From assembly GCF_025698545.1 (NCBI RefSeq), contig NC_068569.1, forward strand, positions 8,556,001-8,620,000: a stretch of DNA of 64,000 bases, in the 5' to 3' direction. The notes below the pieces were generated by a model, which ran no database searches, was not told the origin of the DNA, and worked only from the letters and a program-made list of their open reading frames with translations. Every line of letters starts with the position of its first letter. The first letter of the stretch is position 1. The stretch comes from Gossypium raimondii (taxonomy: Eukaryota > Streptophyta > Magnoliopsida > Malvales > Malvaceae). This document shows positions 1 through 12,010 of the stretch, one piece after another. The translations under genes and the position numbers were made by a program.

Positions 1-1299
1 AAAATATATTTTGTAGAGAATACTATAAATAATTGATCGTTAGATGTTAATATATCATTTCGCGTCTAAGTTTAATTTTAATGTTTAATTTAATATTTTA
101 ATTTTTTAAAACCCAATGAAGTTATAGCTTTGTAATTTAATTTTACTAACGCCACATAACAAATATTTGATTGGGCCACATGATTTTATTTAATTTAAGT
201 ATTAAATTAAACATTAAAACTATATTTAAGTACTAAATAAAAAAACTCAAATATTAAATTAAATATTAAAATTATTATTTTTATTCAGTAGTAGACTAGC
301 GATATAACTTTTTATTTAATATTTAATGATGTAAGATAGTAATGTATTAACTTTTCTTTGGACGAAATGTATTAATTATTTTTAAAGGGAAAAAGAATGT
401 TGGACGAAAGCACAGAGATGGACGTGGTGCCCATGCTGGTTTTATTTAAAAGGGCAAAAGGATGGATTCTTTTAAATATGTCAATTCCAAAGTTCAGAAA
501 TATTTTAATATACTTTTCTATAAAAAAATTAAATAATGATTTTTGTTAAGAAAATTATGTCGAATTTGGAAATTTTTTCTTAAGTCACATTGATTAAAAC
601 AAAAAATATTATATTGTTTTTATTATAATAAACAAATAATTTTAATTTATCTAACTCAAACTTAACTACAATTATATTGAAATAAATCAAGTTACAATCA
701 TTTTCTCTATCGTATTTATATATTTTTATGTGTTATAATTTTGTTTAAAATATTATTTTATATAAATTTTGCTATGTTTAATATGTTGGCGTATTTATAT
801 TATGTTATTTTTTAAAAATTATGTTATATTTTAACTCTATTTTGAATATTGTGTTCATATCTTTTAATAATATCCACAATTATGAAATGCAGACAAAAAG
901 ATGACGGTGCAAAGCAAGCCGAGATTTTTATTTCATCTGCCCCTTTTTTGGGTGCAATTATTGCAAAAGCTGTATTTTGAATAGTGTGTGTTTTCTTCCT
1001 TCCGTACTGCACAGTACTAATTCTACTCTACTTTGTCCCCTTCAGTTTGGACTTTCCATAATTATTTTATTGTAATTAAATTATGTCACACACAAAGTGA
1101 AAAGAAAAATATTAAATATGTATTTATGAAAGTATTATTCAACAATTGAAGTTAAATTTATTATTAAATATGTATTTATAAAAGTATTATTCAACAATTG
1201 AAGTTAAATTTACTATTTTGTTTTTATTTTTTTAAAAGAAACAAAACAATTGATTTATATTATATTAAACTGAGTAAAAATACCATTTATTTTTATCCA
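1..1299. other. AT-rich intergenic DNA
   Basis: No gene is supported here. The sequence is dominated by A/T runs and short repeats of the attaaatta type. Short open frames, such as one on the minus strand near 824-1012, have no recognisable family and no codon character. The only clear structure is a tandem duplication of 52 bp near 1111-1214, listed separately. Confidence 0.6.
1111..1214. repeat. 52-bp tandem duplication
   Basis: The segment starting attaaatatgtatttatgaa at 1111 is repeated from 1163 with only a few differences. Each copy contains tcaacaattgaagttaaat. Two copies are present, about 52 bp apart. Confidence 0.85.
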
Positions 1300-1944
1300 A
1301 GTAAAAGATTGCTAGCATGTGTCTAGAAGGATCGTCGAACACTTGCAGGCCCTCTTTCCCGTCCAAGGCCATTTTAACTATACAGTAAGCAGCTTGGTGA
1401 TCCTCCCTTGAGACATGTCGTAAATACTAGTGTCTGGCATGCATCAAAAGTTGTCAGTTATGCCTGATCAAAGCAGAGTTTGATGCTCCTAATAGAGTGT
1501 CTTGGAGAACCTTGACCACCTCACTTTGAATCATCACACTTTGGTACCCGAGGCCTTGAAGAAGAACCAAACCATCTAGAATACCCCATAATTCGGCATC
1601 AAAGACTTCACACTGCCCCAAATAACGATTATACCCCATAATACAATCTCCATTCATGTCACATAAAACTCACTCAACTAATGCAGTTCCTGAGTTTGTC
1701 TTAATAGCACCATCGGTGCTTAAATGGACCTTGTTACTTGGTAGAAAATTTCCAAATCTAGTTTCATGTTGCACTAACGAGTCTTCATTGTGAGCTGAGT
1801 CATACTGTTTAGCTCAACCATAAGAGACTTTAACAATCAAAGGGACTCCAAGTTGCACCCTAGAAAGTGAAAATATTATTATTATTCCATATACGCCAAG
1901 CAAGCAAACCAAAGAGGCAATACCGGTTTACCTCTCCCACGATA
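1300..1944 (-). pseudogene. LINE reverse transcriptase remnant: RNase H-like domain
   Basis: Read on the minus strand, this is the 3' part of a plant non-LTR retrotransposon (LINE) polyprotein. An RNase H-like domain is visible, with the catalytic Asp context STDGA (about 1710-1725) and the Glu context FDAELWGILDGL (about 1570-1605). It is followed by a degraded tail of the REDHQAAYCIVKMAL type near 1360-1420. In-frame stops, for example before VLCDMNGD at about 1670, show it is dead. The coding strand continues at 6134 after removal of the LTR insertion at 1945-6133. The family is well known, and the boundaries are approximate. Confidence 0.8.
1940..1944. repeat. Target-site duplication CGATA, left copy
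   Basis: The 5-bp direct repeat CGATA lies directly before the TG of the LTR-type insertion. The matching copy is at 6134-6138. Confidence 0.85.
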
Positions 1945-3142
1945 TGTAGCACCCCTAACCCGAATCTGTCGCAGAAACAGGGTTACAGAGCATTACCGGA
2001 GTTTACAAATTAATTATCAGACATTTCATTTCATCTAGCATTCATATTTGAAACCAATCAAAATTAAAACATTAATGAGCCAACGTTGGCCAAATTAACT
2101 TATACATGCCATTATAACTAGAATCAAATCATCCAAAATTATCGATAGAACCAATGGATAGTGTGATATATCTCTGACAAGCTTCCAACCCAATCGAGCT
2201 TTCGATAATCTGTAGGGTAAATAAAAAAACAAATACGTAAGCAATGAATGCTTAGTAAGCTCGTGTAGTCTTTAATCATATTAGTTCATTTAAAATATGA
2301 AATCTATACATATCAAGAATAATCCAATATTAATACCATAGTACTCATGAAGCTATATTCATCGACTCACAAGGTGAATAAATTCACAGTATCACTTACA
2401 TATTATCCCAAGCTTAGTAGGATTTTATATAACTTTAACTCTTCATAATTTCTTTATTTTCATTTGTATTTCTTTACTTTCCACACTTATTCCATATGCG
2501 TGACACACAAATCATAAACATATCATTTAACCATAGTCACAAGCTAGTGCATTTAACTAAAGCCTTTTCTGAATTGATCACATGATAAGTCATTTCATAA
2601 GAAATTGCATAATTTAAACCATACCACTTTTTCATGAGCACTAGCATATTTTCCCTCAAATACTTATCAATTCAATGCTTCGATTAAATAATCATATTTC
2701 TATTCAACCAATAGCTTGGCACTTGCCTAAGCATCAAGCAACAACACTGGTTAGTGTACTTGCACACATTACATAAAAACTCATCATGCATATTTTTCTT
2801 GTATCAACATATTAAAGATAATCATACATTTACATGTCATGATACATATCATTCTCTTATCGTTTCTTCATAGGCATATATCATTTATTTCATTATTTCG
2901 ATATTTCATGTACCATCATTTTCATGAATTTCACGTACATACCAGTAATAGTTCATTTCAAACTCATGTTATCTCACTTCAGAACTTTACCCGTTATATC
3001 ATTTAAATATCAATGGTTATATTTATTTCAGATCAATACCAATAATAATCTATAAATCTTTCAATTCAATTACATAAGTCTTTTACCGTTTCTTTCTGAA
3101 TCGAAGAATGACTTACGGATATGAGTACATCGTTCTTTGGTG

Positions 3143-3229
3143 CCATAGTCCAACTATGGTCTTGCACATACAAACACTACCATGGTCCGACCATGGTCTT
3201 ACATTCATAGTGCCATAACCCAGTTATGG
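3143..3229. repeat. Three perfect 17-bp hairpin palindromes
   Basis: Three modules lie at 3143-3159 (ccatagtccaactatgg), 3180-3196 (ccatggtccgaccatgg) and 3213-3229 (ccataacccagttatgg). Each has 7-bp perfect arms and a 3-bp loop, and each is followed by tctt. The arm sequences differ between modules, but both sides change together so that pairing is kept. Confidence 0.85.
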
Positions 3230-3620
3230 TCTTATCCGTCAATTCATCCTCTACCACAGAACGATTGTACTCAATCCCGCGTTCAATCCAAATTGAATAT
3301 TAAATTCGATAATATATTTCCAATAATAATTCATTTTTCAATATTTATAATTCAAATTGGCTTTCATTTGTTAACATCATATACTATTACATTGAGCCTT
3401 TATTTATCTCATGAACAATTAGTTCATGCTTTCTATTACATTTTCATATTCAATTCATATTTTCAAATTATATTCTACAATCATGTTTCCTTTCAATGGT
3501 TCAACTGTTTCATTTCATTTGATTTACCAAACACACCAGTACGGCACATTGTGCCTAAATCAGACATAGTACCGATCGAGAATCGATGAATGATAGCGAT
3601 GAGCGAATAACAATAACGAT

Positions 3621-3800
3621 TTCAATACACAAAGTCTTCAAATCATAAGATATGATAACGATTTGACACACAAAGTATCGAATCGGTAACAGTAATAGTA
3701 ACAGTATTCGACACACAAAGTGCCAAATCGAATAAGAATATGATAACGATATTCAACACACAAAGTGCTAAATCGAATAAGATAAGATGAGTCGGCACAT
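3621..3800. repeat. Degenerate tandem repeat, about 45-bp unit, four copies
   Basis: The core acacaaagt followed by an aaatcg-like block recurs four times in this LTR (around 3627, 3668, 3712 and 3758), with spacings of about 40-46 bp. The open frames across it are artefacts of the repeat. Confidence 0.7.
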
Positions 3801-4108
3801 AAGTGCTTGGATCGAAGTCGCGAAAACCCGTACTCTTCCATATCCTATGGCATGCCAACCATATCCGACTAGCCCAACTAGTTAATAGGGTATTTAATTC
3901 ACTTTTCAGTACAATTTCCATCTTAGTTTAGCATCAATTATAATTCCTTATTTCAATCAGTTTCACAGTATTGCAGTAATTCATTATTTCAGTAATTTCA
4001 TAGTTCAATGCAATACACATAACAATATTCAGTAACTTCACAATTCAATTCAAGTGCTAACACATATTTCTTATTCAATTCAATTTACTAAATTCAGGTT
4101 CAATACTA

Positions 4109-4164
<56 letters not shown>
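4109..4164. repeat. (CA)n(TA)n microsatellite
   Basis: A short run of ca/ac repeats leads into a long perfect at/ta dinucleotide tract inside the LTR-type insertion. Confidence 0.95.
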
Positions 4165-4168
<4 letters not shown>

Positions 4169-6133
4169 CATCACCAAATAACATTCACTTTAATCAAAAT
4201 TGTACAGTATAGTTCATACGAACTTACCGAGCTAATTTGCGTAAATACCAAGATACAAAGACATTTTGGTATTTTTCCATTTCCATCGATTTTCTACCGA
4301 TCTTGATCTAGATTAATATTTCATTCAATTTATTAATTTAAATAATAAAACAATTCATTTCATGCAATTTGGTCATTTTGACATTTTTACAAAATTATCC
4401 TAAAATTTTACCTTTATTCAATTTAGTCCCTGAACCTATAACATGTAAATTAGCTATTTTAAAATAAACTCATATTAGCTGAATATTTACATATATTTTC
4501 CTCCTCCTCCACTCCATTCCACATCCTTGATATATATAATACCATTATTTACTTGTTTACTCATAACAAGCTGTTCACTTGAGTCATAGTCACTAAATTA
4601 ATTATACTTTAAGATACAGAACTCCAAATTGTGATCCGCAAATTTTATATGAAACTAGACTCACATATATTCTTACCACAAATTTTTCATAATTTTTTGT
4701 TTAGCAATTAAGTACAGTTTATTCTTTAAATTCACCTCTATTCTGCTGTCTGACAGTTCCGATGCTTCTTCACTAAAAATTAATTATCTCCTCGTACGAG
4801 ATTCAAATGATGCTACCGTTTTCTTCTCTTGAAAATAGACTCATTAATTATTTTAAAAATATAAATTTAAGCCCCTAATTATTTTTATTCAATTTTTTAT
4901 GATTTTCCAAATTCAGAACAGGGGAACCCAAAATCATTCTGACCTTGTCTCACAAAATTTATTATATCTCATGATTTACAATTTCATTACTTAAACCGTT
5001 TCTTCTATGAGAAACTAGACTCAATAAGATTTAATTCCATATTTTTTCATTCTCTAATTTGATCTCCACAATTTATGGTGATTTTTCAAAATTAACCTAC
5101 TGCTGTTGTCTAAAACTGTTTTAGTGCAAGATGTTGATTACTAAGTTTATAACTCCCTTATTCCCTTTCTCTATAATATTTCTCATCACTTTCACTTATT
5201 TCCTTCTCTAATATATCAAGAACATAAGACCTTATATAAGAAAACTCTCTATAACATCATTTCTATGCTTTTTCAATAATATCAAACTTAAAAATATATT
5301 GAAATCTTGATGTTCTTACCTTGTCCTATTAGTTTCAACCTTTAACTTGATTTTCTCTCTCCTCCAGCTTCTCTTTCTTGAATCCAACTTGATATTCTAG
5401 CTCCCCATAGTCTCCTTGTTATCTTTCTCTCTTGATGGATATGGAAATTCTTTTGATTTCTAGGTGAAAATGATGAATTTTTTTGTGAAAGGACCAAATT
5501 GTAAAGAAAGCAAAACTTTCTTTCTTTCTCTCTTCTTCTCATGTTTGGTGCATGGGAAAAAATGGTAGGATGATGATTTTTCATCTTTCTTTCCACATAT
5601 ATATACTAAATAATAACATAATAAAATATCATTTAAAAATCAAATTAAAATATTAATAAACTAATATTTATTTATTTAATCTAAAATATATCCAACATCA
5701 TCATTATCTTCTAGATTTCTCTCTCTTCTAATTGATCATTTTTCCTTTATGATCTTTTAAAATTCCATGCTTGAGTTATTACTTAATTTGGTAAAATTAC
5801 AATTTAGTCCCTCATAATTCTTCACCTATTCAATTTGGTCCTAATTCATTCATTTTCCTTAGTTTCTAGATTATTCCACCCTTAAAATATTTGCACTATT
5901 CGTCCTTCAAATTTTTCATATTTACACTTTAACCCCTCAAATTTTGAGTATTTATCATTGGGCAACAAAACTTTTCTCACTTTTGCGATTTAATCCCTTC
6001 TTGCATTAATATGTCATAATATATTTCCCAATGTTGTCATAACTCAAAATTTCCCTTCTTGTTACTTTATTTCCTTATTTTACTATATCAAGGATACTAT
6101 CTTTCTTACTGTAATAATTTTCGGGATATTACA

Positions 6134-6540
6134 CGATACGCCTCGAAGAGTTTTGAGTATTTGAAGCTAACCACTCATGGAGATCATCCGAGAAGCAATT
6201 ACTGCTCTAACTTATAGGAATAACTTGCAACCACACTTCTCTCATTGTGGGGCAATCTCTAATCACATGGAAAACATAATTTGATTCATGTTCGCAAAAC
6301 AAACAAGAGCTATCATGTTCAATCCATCGCTTCACTCGTTCCAAATTAGTAAGTAATTATTGTTTAAGGAGAAGCCATAAAAATATGTGAACTCTTTGAG
6401 GGCCTTAAAACTTTCCAGCAAAATTTCAAGTCGCATCTCTTAGATGCCAAGATCACTCTTGAAGCAGCCAATACACACTTTTAATGGAAAAAGAATCCGT
6501 TGAGATACAAAGCCAAGCAACCGCTATTTTGTGTCTTTAG
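6134..6540 (-). pseudogene. LINE reverse transcriptase remnant: zf-RVT zinc-binding domain
   Basis: On the minus strand the frame reads RWIEHDSSCLFCEHESNY and then HVIRDCPTMREVWLQVIP (about 6200-6335). This is the CxxC...H...C pattern of the zinc-binding region downstream of reverse transcriptase in plant LINEs. The TSD copy CGATA (6134-6138) marks where the LTR element interrupted it; coding resumes at 1944. In-frame stops mean it is inactive. The left edge of the LINE is not resolved. Confidence 0.75.
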
Positions 6541-7076
6541 TAAATATAATTTAGTAGTAAAATATCAAGAGGCTAGTTAAAGAGTTAAAAAATATTTTAA
6601 TTTATGTTTATCGTGTTAAAATTTTACAAAATGAATTATTTATTTGTATAAAAGTAATGAAGAATTTCACTATATTTAATGAACTTCAAGATAAAATTTG
6701 AATATTTCAAAAAAATTCAAATTCCACCTAAAAAAATTCCTTTTAAGTTTTCATAATTTTATTTCATTTAATGTACATGAGGTAGCAATTGTCTCGTTTA
6801 TTTATATTTGAATATAGAAGGAGTTTAAATCTATTTCATTTATCTATTCTCAATTTTTTACTTTTAATTTTTACCAAATTTAAATATAATAACTAACTCA
6901 TTTTACAAATTGTCACAATATGGTATATGCAGTTTCTTAAATATTTTGTTTTGATAATATACTATAATTTTAAGATTGATATCTCTTAACCAATATGAAT
7001 TATAATAGGAAAAATAAAGGAAAATTAGAATTTATAAGTATATAAGATCTAAATTCATTTTTTTACAATCTAATAT
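6541..7076. other. AT-rich spacer
   Basis: This spacer lies between the LINE remnant and the copia 5' LTR. No coding or repeat signal could be supported. Confidence 0.5.
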
Positions 7077-7416
7077 TGTTAGAGTTGTGTGACCTAAATT
7101 CTAAGAGATTGCTTGCAAGTCAAGTTAAACAAAATATATATTCTTTCTAGAAGATTTAGTATTTATGAGTATAATATATTTAGCATTTATTAACGTAATA
7201 TATTTGACTTTGATTAGAATAAGGTTTTTTCAACCTATAAATAGATGAAGTCGAAACTCCTCTTGTAATTATTTGAATTTGACATAATAAATTTTCTTCT
7301 CCTCTGCCCGTGGTTTTTTTCCTGAAAGAGTTTCCACGTAAAAATCTGTGTTTTTTTTTATTTTTATTTCTCTTTTCTTTGCGATATATTGTCATTACCG
7401 ACGTTCTATTTTTACA
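7077..7416 (+). repeat. Copia 5' LTR
   Basis: Starts TGTTAGAGTTGTGTGAC and ends TTTTTACA. A TATA box (ctataaatag, about 7235-7244) and downstream transcribed-type sequence are present. It pairs with the 3' LTR at 13869-14203. Confidence 0.88.
7235..7244 (+). promoter_or_regulatory. TATA box of copia LTR
   Basis: The motif ctataaatag is conserved in the same place in the 3' LTR (about 14024-14033), as expected for the retrotransposon promoter. Confidence 0.7.
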
Positions 7417-7417
7417 A

Positions 7418-7430
7418 ATTGGTATCGGAG
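7418..7430 (+). other. Primer-binding site of copia element
   Basis: attggtatcggag follows the 5' LTR by 1-2 nt and resembles the tRNA-iMet complement used by most plant copia elements, with one substitution (cgg for cag). Confidence 0.75.
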
Positions 7431-7446
7431 ATTCCGAGTTGTTCAT

Positions 7447-10400
7447 CTCGATCACGGTAATGCGTCTTTGAAGTATGAAATTCTGCTGTTGGATCGCAAC
7501 ACCAGATTTACGTTGTGGCAGATTAAGATGCAAGCAGTTCTTGCGCAGATGGATCTGGAGGATGCCCTGCTACGGATAGATAAGATGCCTTCGACATTAA
7601 CGGATGAAGAGAAGAAGCGTAAGGATCGAAAGACGTTAACACAATTACATCTGCATTTGTCTAACGAAATTTTGCAGGATGTGATGAATGAGAAGACTGC
7701 CGCTACATTATGGAATAGGCTGGAACAAATATGTATGTCGAAAACTCTAACCAGCAAGTTACATATGAAACAGCGTATTTATGTTCATCGTTTGAAGGAA
7801 GACGTATCTACGCACGAATAGTTAACAGTGTAATAGCCCGATTTTAGGCCTAGTCGGAACAGTGGTTTCGGGACTACAAATCCGACGAGAAAAAAAATAT
7901 AATGGCCTGAATTTTCAGAGGTGTCGGAACGGTGATTCGAGATCACTAAATTCAAAAAATGGGTAGAAAATATTATTAATTTAGTAAGTATAAGTTAAAT
8001 GTGAAGTTAGGAAAATTTTTGAAATAGTGAATAGTGCACTAGAAATAAATATTAAAATAATTAGAATCGAAATGAGGTATCAATACCTCGGGGATTTTAA
8101 ACCGAGCCATAAACATTTTTATAAATATTTATGGAGTGTTAAAAAGTTAGTATTAAAGTTTCGTTAAGAAATTTTAAAGTTCCGATAATTAATTGAACAA
8201 AAAGGACTAAATTGTAACAAATGCAAAATTTTGGGAAATGATTAAATAGCTTAAATGATAAAAGGAAGAGGGCTTAAAAGGCAAATAGACCCAAGGTCTA
8301 TTTGGGCTGGACGGCAGAGGCATGAAATCAGCAAGAAAGTAAGGAGAATTAAGGGCAAAATTGGAAAATTGGAAATTTTGCTTAATAAAGTTAGGACCCA
8401 AGTGGAATTATCTAGATTTCTCTTCATTTTTCTGAATTCTCATCAGCTAAAACACCATGGAAGGGCTTCTTGAGCTGGTTCTTCATATTTTTATTACAAG
8501 TAAGTTCAATTCTTGACTATTTCTTGAAATTTTGTACTTTTATGACTTTTACAACTAGGCCCACTTGTTAAATTCATTAGTTTTGATTTTATGAAAGAAT
8601 TTGAAAGTTGATATGAATATATGCTGGAATTATATGATGATTTAGCATGAAATTAGAGTTTTAAATTGTTCATATGCTGATTTTATTGAAAGAATTGAAT
8701 AGAAAGTGAATGTTTGGGACCTAATAGTAAAAGATTTTGAAGATAGAGTTATATGTGGAAATTCTGAATTTCAATAGTTGTGTAACAACTTATAATGTCT
8801 AGTAAATTATTAATTGAGAAAATTAGATTAATTGAGGGGTTAATTGAGAAAGGACCGAATTGTATAAACTGTGAAATTTGGGGCAAAATGGAAATCAACA
8901 TTTTGCATTAAAGCAGTTTTGGACAGCAACAGTTGTGTGACTTTGAAAAATCACCAAAAATGGTGGAAATTTAATTAGAGGCTGAATAATATATGAAATT
9001 GAAGCTTAATGAGTCTATTTTCACATAAAAGAAATAGAAAAAGCAAAAGAGTTATATATTTTGAGATATTTGAAGTTTAATTAGACAGAGTCAAAATGAG
9101 TTTGGAATCCCCTGTTTTGACTTTGGAAAATTGTAAAAAATTGTACAAAAATAATTATGGGATAAAGTTTATATGTTTAGAATTATCAGTGAATCTATTT
9201 TTAGGAGAAACAAACAGAAACTATATCCGAATTCTGTACAGTGAGATAATTATTTTTTAGTGAAGAGAGGTCAGAACTGTCAAACAGTGAAACAGGGGAA
9301 ACTTTAAAGAATAAACTGTACTATTTGGCTAAACCAAAAATTATGAAAATTTTATGGTAATAATATATGTGAATCTAGTTTTGGAAAAAATTTACGGATC
9401 TTAATTTGGAGTTTTGTATCTCCAGGTAAAAATAATTTAGTGACTATGACTCAAATAGACAGCTTTGAATATACATGTTAGTGAATAGTGAAATTATAGT
9501 TAATGTTGTTTAAATGTGATATACACATAAAGGATGTGGAATGGAGAGGAGGAGGAGGACAATAAAATGTAGGAAATAATTGTGTATAATGGTCATATGC
9601 CCGATTATAATCGGTAAATGTTAAATTGAATGGTAAATACGTATTGGTACCGAAGGAACTATTGCGGTTTTGAAAAGCAATTGACCAAATGTATAAGAAA
9701 TTTAGTCTTGATATATATATATATGATAATAATGATATATGGATGATTATATCATTGAGTTGCATTGATTAATTCGGTTTATGTGATGGAAATGTCAAGA
9801 ACATTTGTCTTTGATATGTGATGATCATGGTTTAAGCTCATATGGGAAAATAAAGTTTCATAGTATAAGAGTGTGGTATTGAAATATATATATTGGATTG
9901 AGAAATTAATTTGAATTGTGAACACGAAATATTGTGAATTGAATAAAATGGAAATGGAGCTTTGAATTACATAAGTAAGTATCGGGTCTCGTAGGCCCTA
10001 TTTGTTATGAATATAATATTTTGAGGATATGTTATAAAGAATTATAAAAGCATGTTAAAAATTTGAAGAGTTTAAATTTGAATGAAATTTTGTAACTCGG
10101 TTTAATACGTTTACATGTGTAAGTGTTCTAGTAATGCCTCATACCCTATTCCAGAGTTGAATACGGGTAAGGGGTGTTACAAACAGTGTTTAAAAAAATT
10201 CTCTCAAACTTGGAGGCCATGGAGGTTCATTATGATAAGGAAGATCTAGGGTTGATTTTACTTTGTTCGTTATCCTCGTCTTATTTAACCTTTAGAAACA
10301 CGATTTTATATAGCCGCGAGTCTCTCACAATTGATGAGGTTTATGATTATTTGACCTCGTATGATAAGATAAGCATCTTATGGTTAAACCCGACTTTAAA

Positions 10401-10700
10401 GGAGAGGGTCACATTGTTCATGGGAGACAAGATCGGAATGTTGATGATGATCGTGGAAGGACACAAGAACAAAATCCTCGCGATAAATCTAAGGGTAGAT
10501 CGAAGTCTTTAAACAGAGGTAAAACTTGTAACTTCTACAAGAAGAAAGGGCATATTAAATCTAAGTGCTATAAGCTACAGAACAAGATCAAAAGGGCTAC
10601 GAATCAAAAGGGAGGCTGCGAATCAAAAGGGAAAACAACCAAAAGATTCCGGTGAAGCTGATGTTGTAGAAGACTATAGCGATGGTAAACTTCTAGTCGC
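7447..10700 (+). pseudogene. Copia gag remnant, split by LTR insertion
   Basis: The first part (to 7820) encodes a gag N-terminal region with LWQIKMQAVL and TLWNRLEQICMSKTL, then a TAG stop at 7818-7820. After the insertion (7829-10181 plus one TSD copy) the frame continues with NLEAMEVHYDKEDLGLILLC and SLTIDEVYDYL. A frameshift near 10380 leads into a basic nucleic-acid-binding tail with a zinc knuckle at about 10535-10575. That knuckle reads CNFYKKKGHIKSKC: the second Cys of the CCHC motif is Tyr. Inactive. Confidence 0.85.
7829..10181 (-). mobile_element. LTR-type insertion nested in copia gag (probable solo LTR), 2353 bp
   Basis: Plus-strand ends are TGTAATAGCCCG and GGGTAAGGGGTGTTACA. 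The element is flanked by the 5-bp direct repeat AACAG (7824-7828 and 10182-10186). Read in reverse, its start TGTAACACCCCTTACCCG matches the start of the 1945-6133 element, and an internal stretch of over 1 kb matches too (for example gtcatagtcactaaatta and acagtttattctttaaa). It has no coding domains, no PBS and no second copy of its ends, so a solo LTR is the simplest reading. It is about 1.8 kb shorter than its relative at 1945, mainly in the TGTARCACCCC-proximal part. Confidence 0.82.
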
Positions 10701-10719
10701 TTCTGTCAACAATTCTAAA

Positions 10720-10914
10720 GTGAGCGAGGAGTGGATCATTGATTCGGGCTACACCTTCCACGTGAGTCCCAATCGGGAATGGTTTACAACTTACGAAATA
10801 GTGTTTAAATGTGTTATTTTGATGGGAAATAATGCTTCGTGTAAAATTGCAGGTGTTGGAACGATTAAAGTTAAGATGTTTGACGGAGTTGTCAGAATAC
10901 TTAGTGATGTGTGA
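10720..10914 (+). pseudogene. Copia aspartic protease remnant
   Basis: The frame reads EEWIIDSGYTFHVSPN, the copia protease active-site region with the catalytic D-S-G triplet preserved. It lies directly downstream of the gag zinc knuckle. The frame ends in a stop at 10912-10914, before the expected continuation. Confidence 0.8.
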
Positions 10915-11129
10915 CATGTTTGAAGAGAAATTTAATTTCGTTGAGTACTCTTGATTCAAAAAGGTACAGATACACAGCTGAAAGTGAGGTTTTGAAGATT
11001 TTCAAAGGTTCCCTCGTTGTGATGAAAGGGCAAAGAAAGACTGCCAAGTTATATGTTTTGTAGGCTTCTACTGTTACTGGTGATGCAACTGTCACTTCCT
11101 CTTCCTTGTCAGATGATGATATTACTATA

Positions 11130-12010
11130 CTTTGGTATATGCGCCTAGGGCATATGAGTAAGAATGACATGGCAGAATTGAGCAAAAAAGGACTTCTTGA
11201 TGGGCAAGGAATTTTCAAACTAAAGTTCTGTGAGCACTGCGTTTTTGGGAAGTAAAAGAGAGTTCGATTCATTAGAGGAATCCATAACACGAAGGAAACG
11301 TTGGAGTATATTCATTCTGATTTGTGGGGGTCATTCAGAGTGCCTTCGAGAGGTGGAACTAATTATATGCTAACTTTTATTGATGATTTTTCCAGAAAAG
11401 TTTGGGCGTTCTTCTTAAAGCAGAAAAGCAATGTGTTTTCCGCATTTAAGTCTTGGAAAACTATGATTGAAAAATAGATGGAAAAAACAAATAAAATACC
11501 TTCGCACAGACAATGGCTTAGAGTTTTGTTCTGATGAGTTTAATAAATTGTGCAAGTTAGAAGGGATCGTGAGACACTTGACAGGTCGTCATACTCCACA
11601 GCAAAACGGCATTGTAGAATGAATGAACAGAATGATCATGGAAAAGATTCGATGTATGTTGCCAAATGCCAACTTACCAAAGTTGTTTTGGGCCGAAGCA
11701 ACCTCTACTACATGTTTTTTGATCAACCAAGCTCCATCCGTTGCCATTGAGAAAAAGACTCCACAAGAGGTATGGTCTGGTAATCCTGCTGACTATTCTG
11801 ATTTAAAGATCTTTGGGTGTCCTGCGTATGCTCATATTAATAATGGAAAATTGGAACCGAGATCCATTAAATATGTTTTTCTTGGTTATAAAACTGGTGT
11901 AAAAGGTTATAAGTTATGGTGTCCTGAAAATAGAAAAGTTGTGATTAGCAGATATGTTGTTTTTTATGAAACTGCTATGCTACCTAACTTATCTCTTAAA
12001 GACTCTTCCA
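11130..12010 (+). pseudogene. Copia integrase remnant
   Basis: The N-terminal HHCC zinc region is visible (RLGHMSKNDMAEL and then CEHCVFGK, about 11140-11255). The core follows with HSDLWG and TFIDDFSRKVW, supplying two acidic residues (about 11310-11405). Several stops interrupt the middle (for example near 11254, 11475 and 11620). The distal part, ending with GCPAYAHINNGKLEPRS and VFLGYKTGVKGYKLW, is open at 11623-12024. Inactive. Confidence 0.85.

Larger units (their letters stand above)
1945..6133 (+). mobile_element. LTR-type insertion (probable solo LTR, long-LTR gypsy-like), 4189 bp
   Basis: The insertion begins TGTAGCACCCCTAACCCG and ends TCGGGATATTACA. It is flanked on both sides by the 5-bp direct repeat CGATA (1940-1944 and 6134-6138), the hallmark of LTR retrotransposon integration. 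No gag/pol coding, primer binding site or internal copy of the ends is visible, so a solo LTR or non-autonomous derivative is likely. Long LTRs suggest a Tekay/Del-like chromovirus, but this is inference. About 1.6 kb near its 3' end resembles the inverse of the insertion at 7829-10181, so both belong to one family. It also carries three palindromes (3143-3229), degenerate tandem repeats (about 3621-3800) and an AT microsatellite. It splits a LINE remnant. Confidence 0.8.

Noticed and set aside
3182-3589. 135-residue open frame on the plus strand
   Set aside because: It lies in the LTR-type insertion, is Ile/Phe/Tyr-rich from AT-rich DNA, overlaps the palindromes and matches no family.
3638-3921. 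Two overlapping minus-strand frames with repeated residues
   Set aside because: The repetition (DTLCV/ALCVSN-type) is just translation of the 45-bp tandem repeat.
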